From assembly GCA_020832965.1 (NCBI GenBank), contig JAJHRM010000177.1, positions 1 to 5,628 of the forward strand: DNA of 5,628 bases. The letters are read 5' to 3'. Shown piece by piece: positions 5,345 through 5,628 of this stretch. This stretch comes from Thermofilum sp. GTDB taxonomy: Archaea > Thermoproteota > Thermoprotei > Thermofilales > Thermofilaceae. A program made the position numbers and the translations under genes. The notes below the pieces were generated by a model. The model had not been told where the DNA came from and made no database searches. It saw only the letters and a program-made list of their open reading frames with translations. Every line of letters begins with the position of its first letter. Within the stretch, counting starts at the first letter, position 1.

Positions 5345-5628
5345 TTATCCGTAGAGGAGCTGGAGGAGTTTCTCTAGGAGTTCCTCAGGGCTGCTCGCGG
5401 TGACTGCTATCTTCCCATCTATGCTCTTGATAATGACCGTCTCGCCCTTTTTCAGCAGGCTGTAGACCTTTGCCGCTGCGGGAGCTGCTGGCAGTGGTTT
5501 CCCCGCACCCGCCCACATAGAAGAGGCACTTCGCGCCGTGTTTTCTGCAGAGCTCGGAGAGCAGCTGCGCGAGGGTGCCGGGGCCAAGCCGGAGCACGCC
5601 CACGCTCCTGTTTTCCAGCACAACGTAG
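5345..5628 (-). pseudogene. small unrecognised protein gene, frameshifted and cut by the window edge
   Basis: Protein-like sequence runs across two frames. The first half, entering from the window edge, reads YVVLENRSVGVLRLGPG and then a helix ending in HGAKCLFYVGG. Beyond about 5505 that frame becomes meaningless (RDGHYQEHRWEDSS) and stops at 5385. The frame +1 to it carries a convincing second half: AKVYSLLKKGETVIIKSIDGK, then a leucine-rich C-terminal helix EELLEKLLQLLYG and TAA at 5345-5347. Removing one base from the run of four C at 5501-5504 (plus strand) joins them as YVGGCGKPLP, giving about 94 residues. I do not recognise the family. GTG at 5619-5621 could be the start, but the frame stays open to the edge so the gene may begin outside. 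Pseudogene, sequencing error and +1 recoding are all possible. Confidence 0.6.

Overview
The window looks like chromosomal DNA of a hyperthermophilic crenarchaeote, probably Thermofilum-like or another member of the Thermoproteales. This is inferred from three things: GC-rich coding sequence, archaeal TATA-like boxes placed for leaderless or very short leaders, and likely TTG and GTG starts. No gene here proves the species.

Layout. The left 63% (74-3547, minus strand) is one large gene. It encodes a single-chain restriction-modification protein with an N-terminal PD-(D/E)xK nuclease motif, a helical connector, a gamma-class N6-adenine methyltransferase core (DPGVGTGTFL and GNPPW) and a C-terminal target-recognition region, which is the type IIG/Eco57I-like plan. 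Directly upstream on the same strand (3629-3991) is a compact stand-alone EVE-domain protein (PUA-like fold). This family is linked to reading modified bases and to restriction loci. Each gene has its own TATA-like box. A 204-bp region (3992-4195) with a repeated 9-mer separates the EVE gene from a divergent plus-strand gene (4196-4996) of unknown family.

Immediately after the TAG of that unknown gene, in the same frame, lies the C-terminal half of a second, diverged EVE domain (about 5000-5146). It matches the intact EVE protein at about 24 of 39 positions by eye and appears to be a relic of a paralogue. A short non-coding stretch with a near-perfect inverted repeat follows. The right edge holds a small minus-strand gene of unknown family. 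Its two halves are in different frames, so it is a pseudogene, carries a sequencing error, or is recoded.

How the parts may work together. The restriction-modification protein would methylate host DNA and cleave unmethylated DNA. The EVE protein could read the methylated base or another modification and act as an accessory or regulator. This partnership is inferred from adjacency only. The EVE relic, the frameshifted gene, the unknown gene and the uneven base composition inside the large gene suggest a rearranged, defence-type accessory locus. I found no CRISPR array, transposase, tRNA or rRNA.
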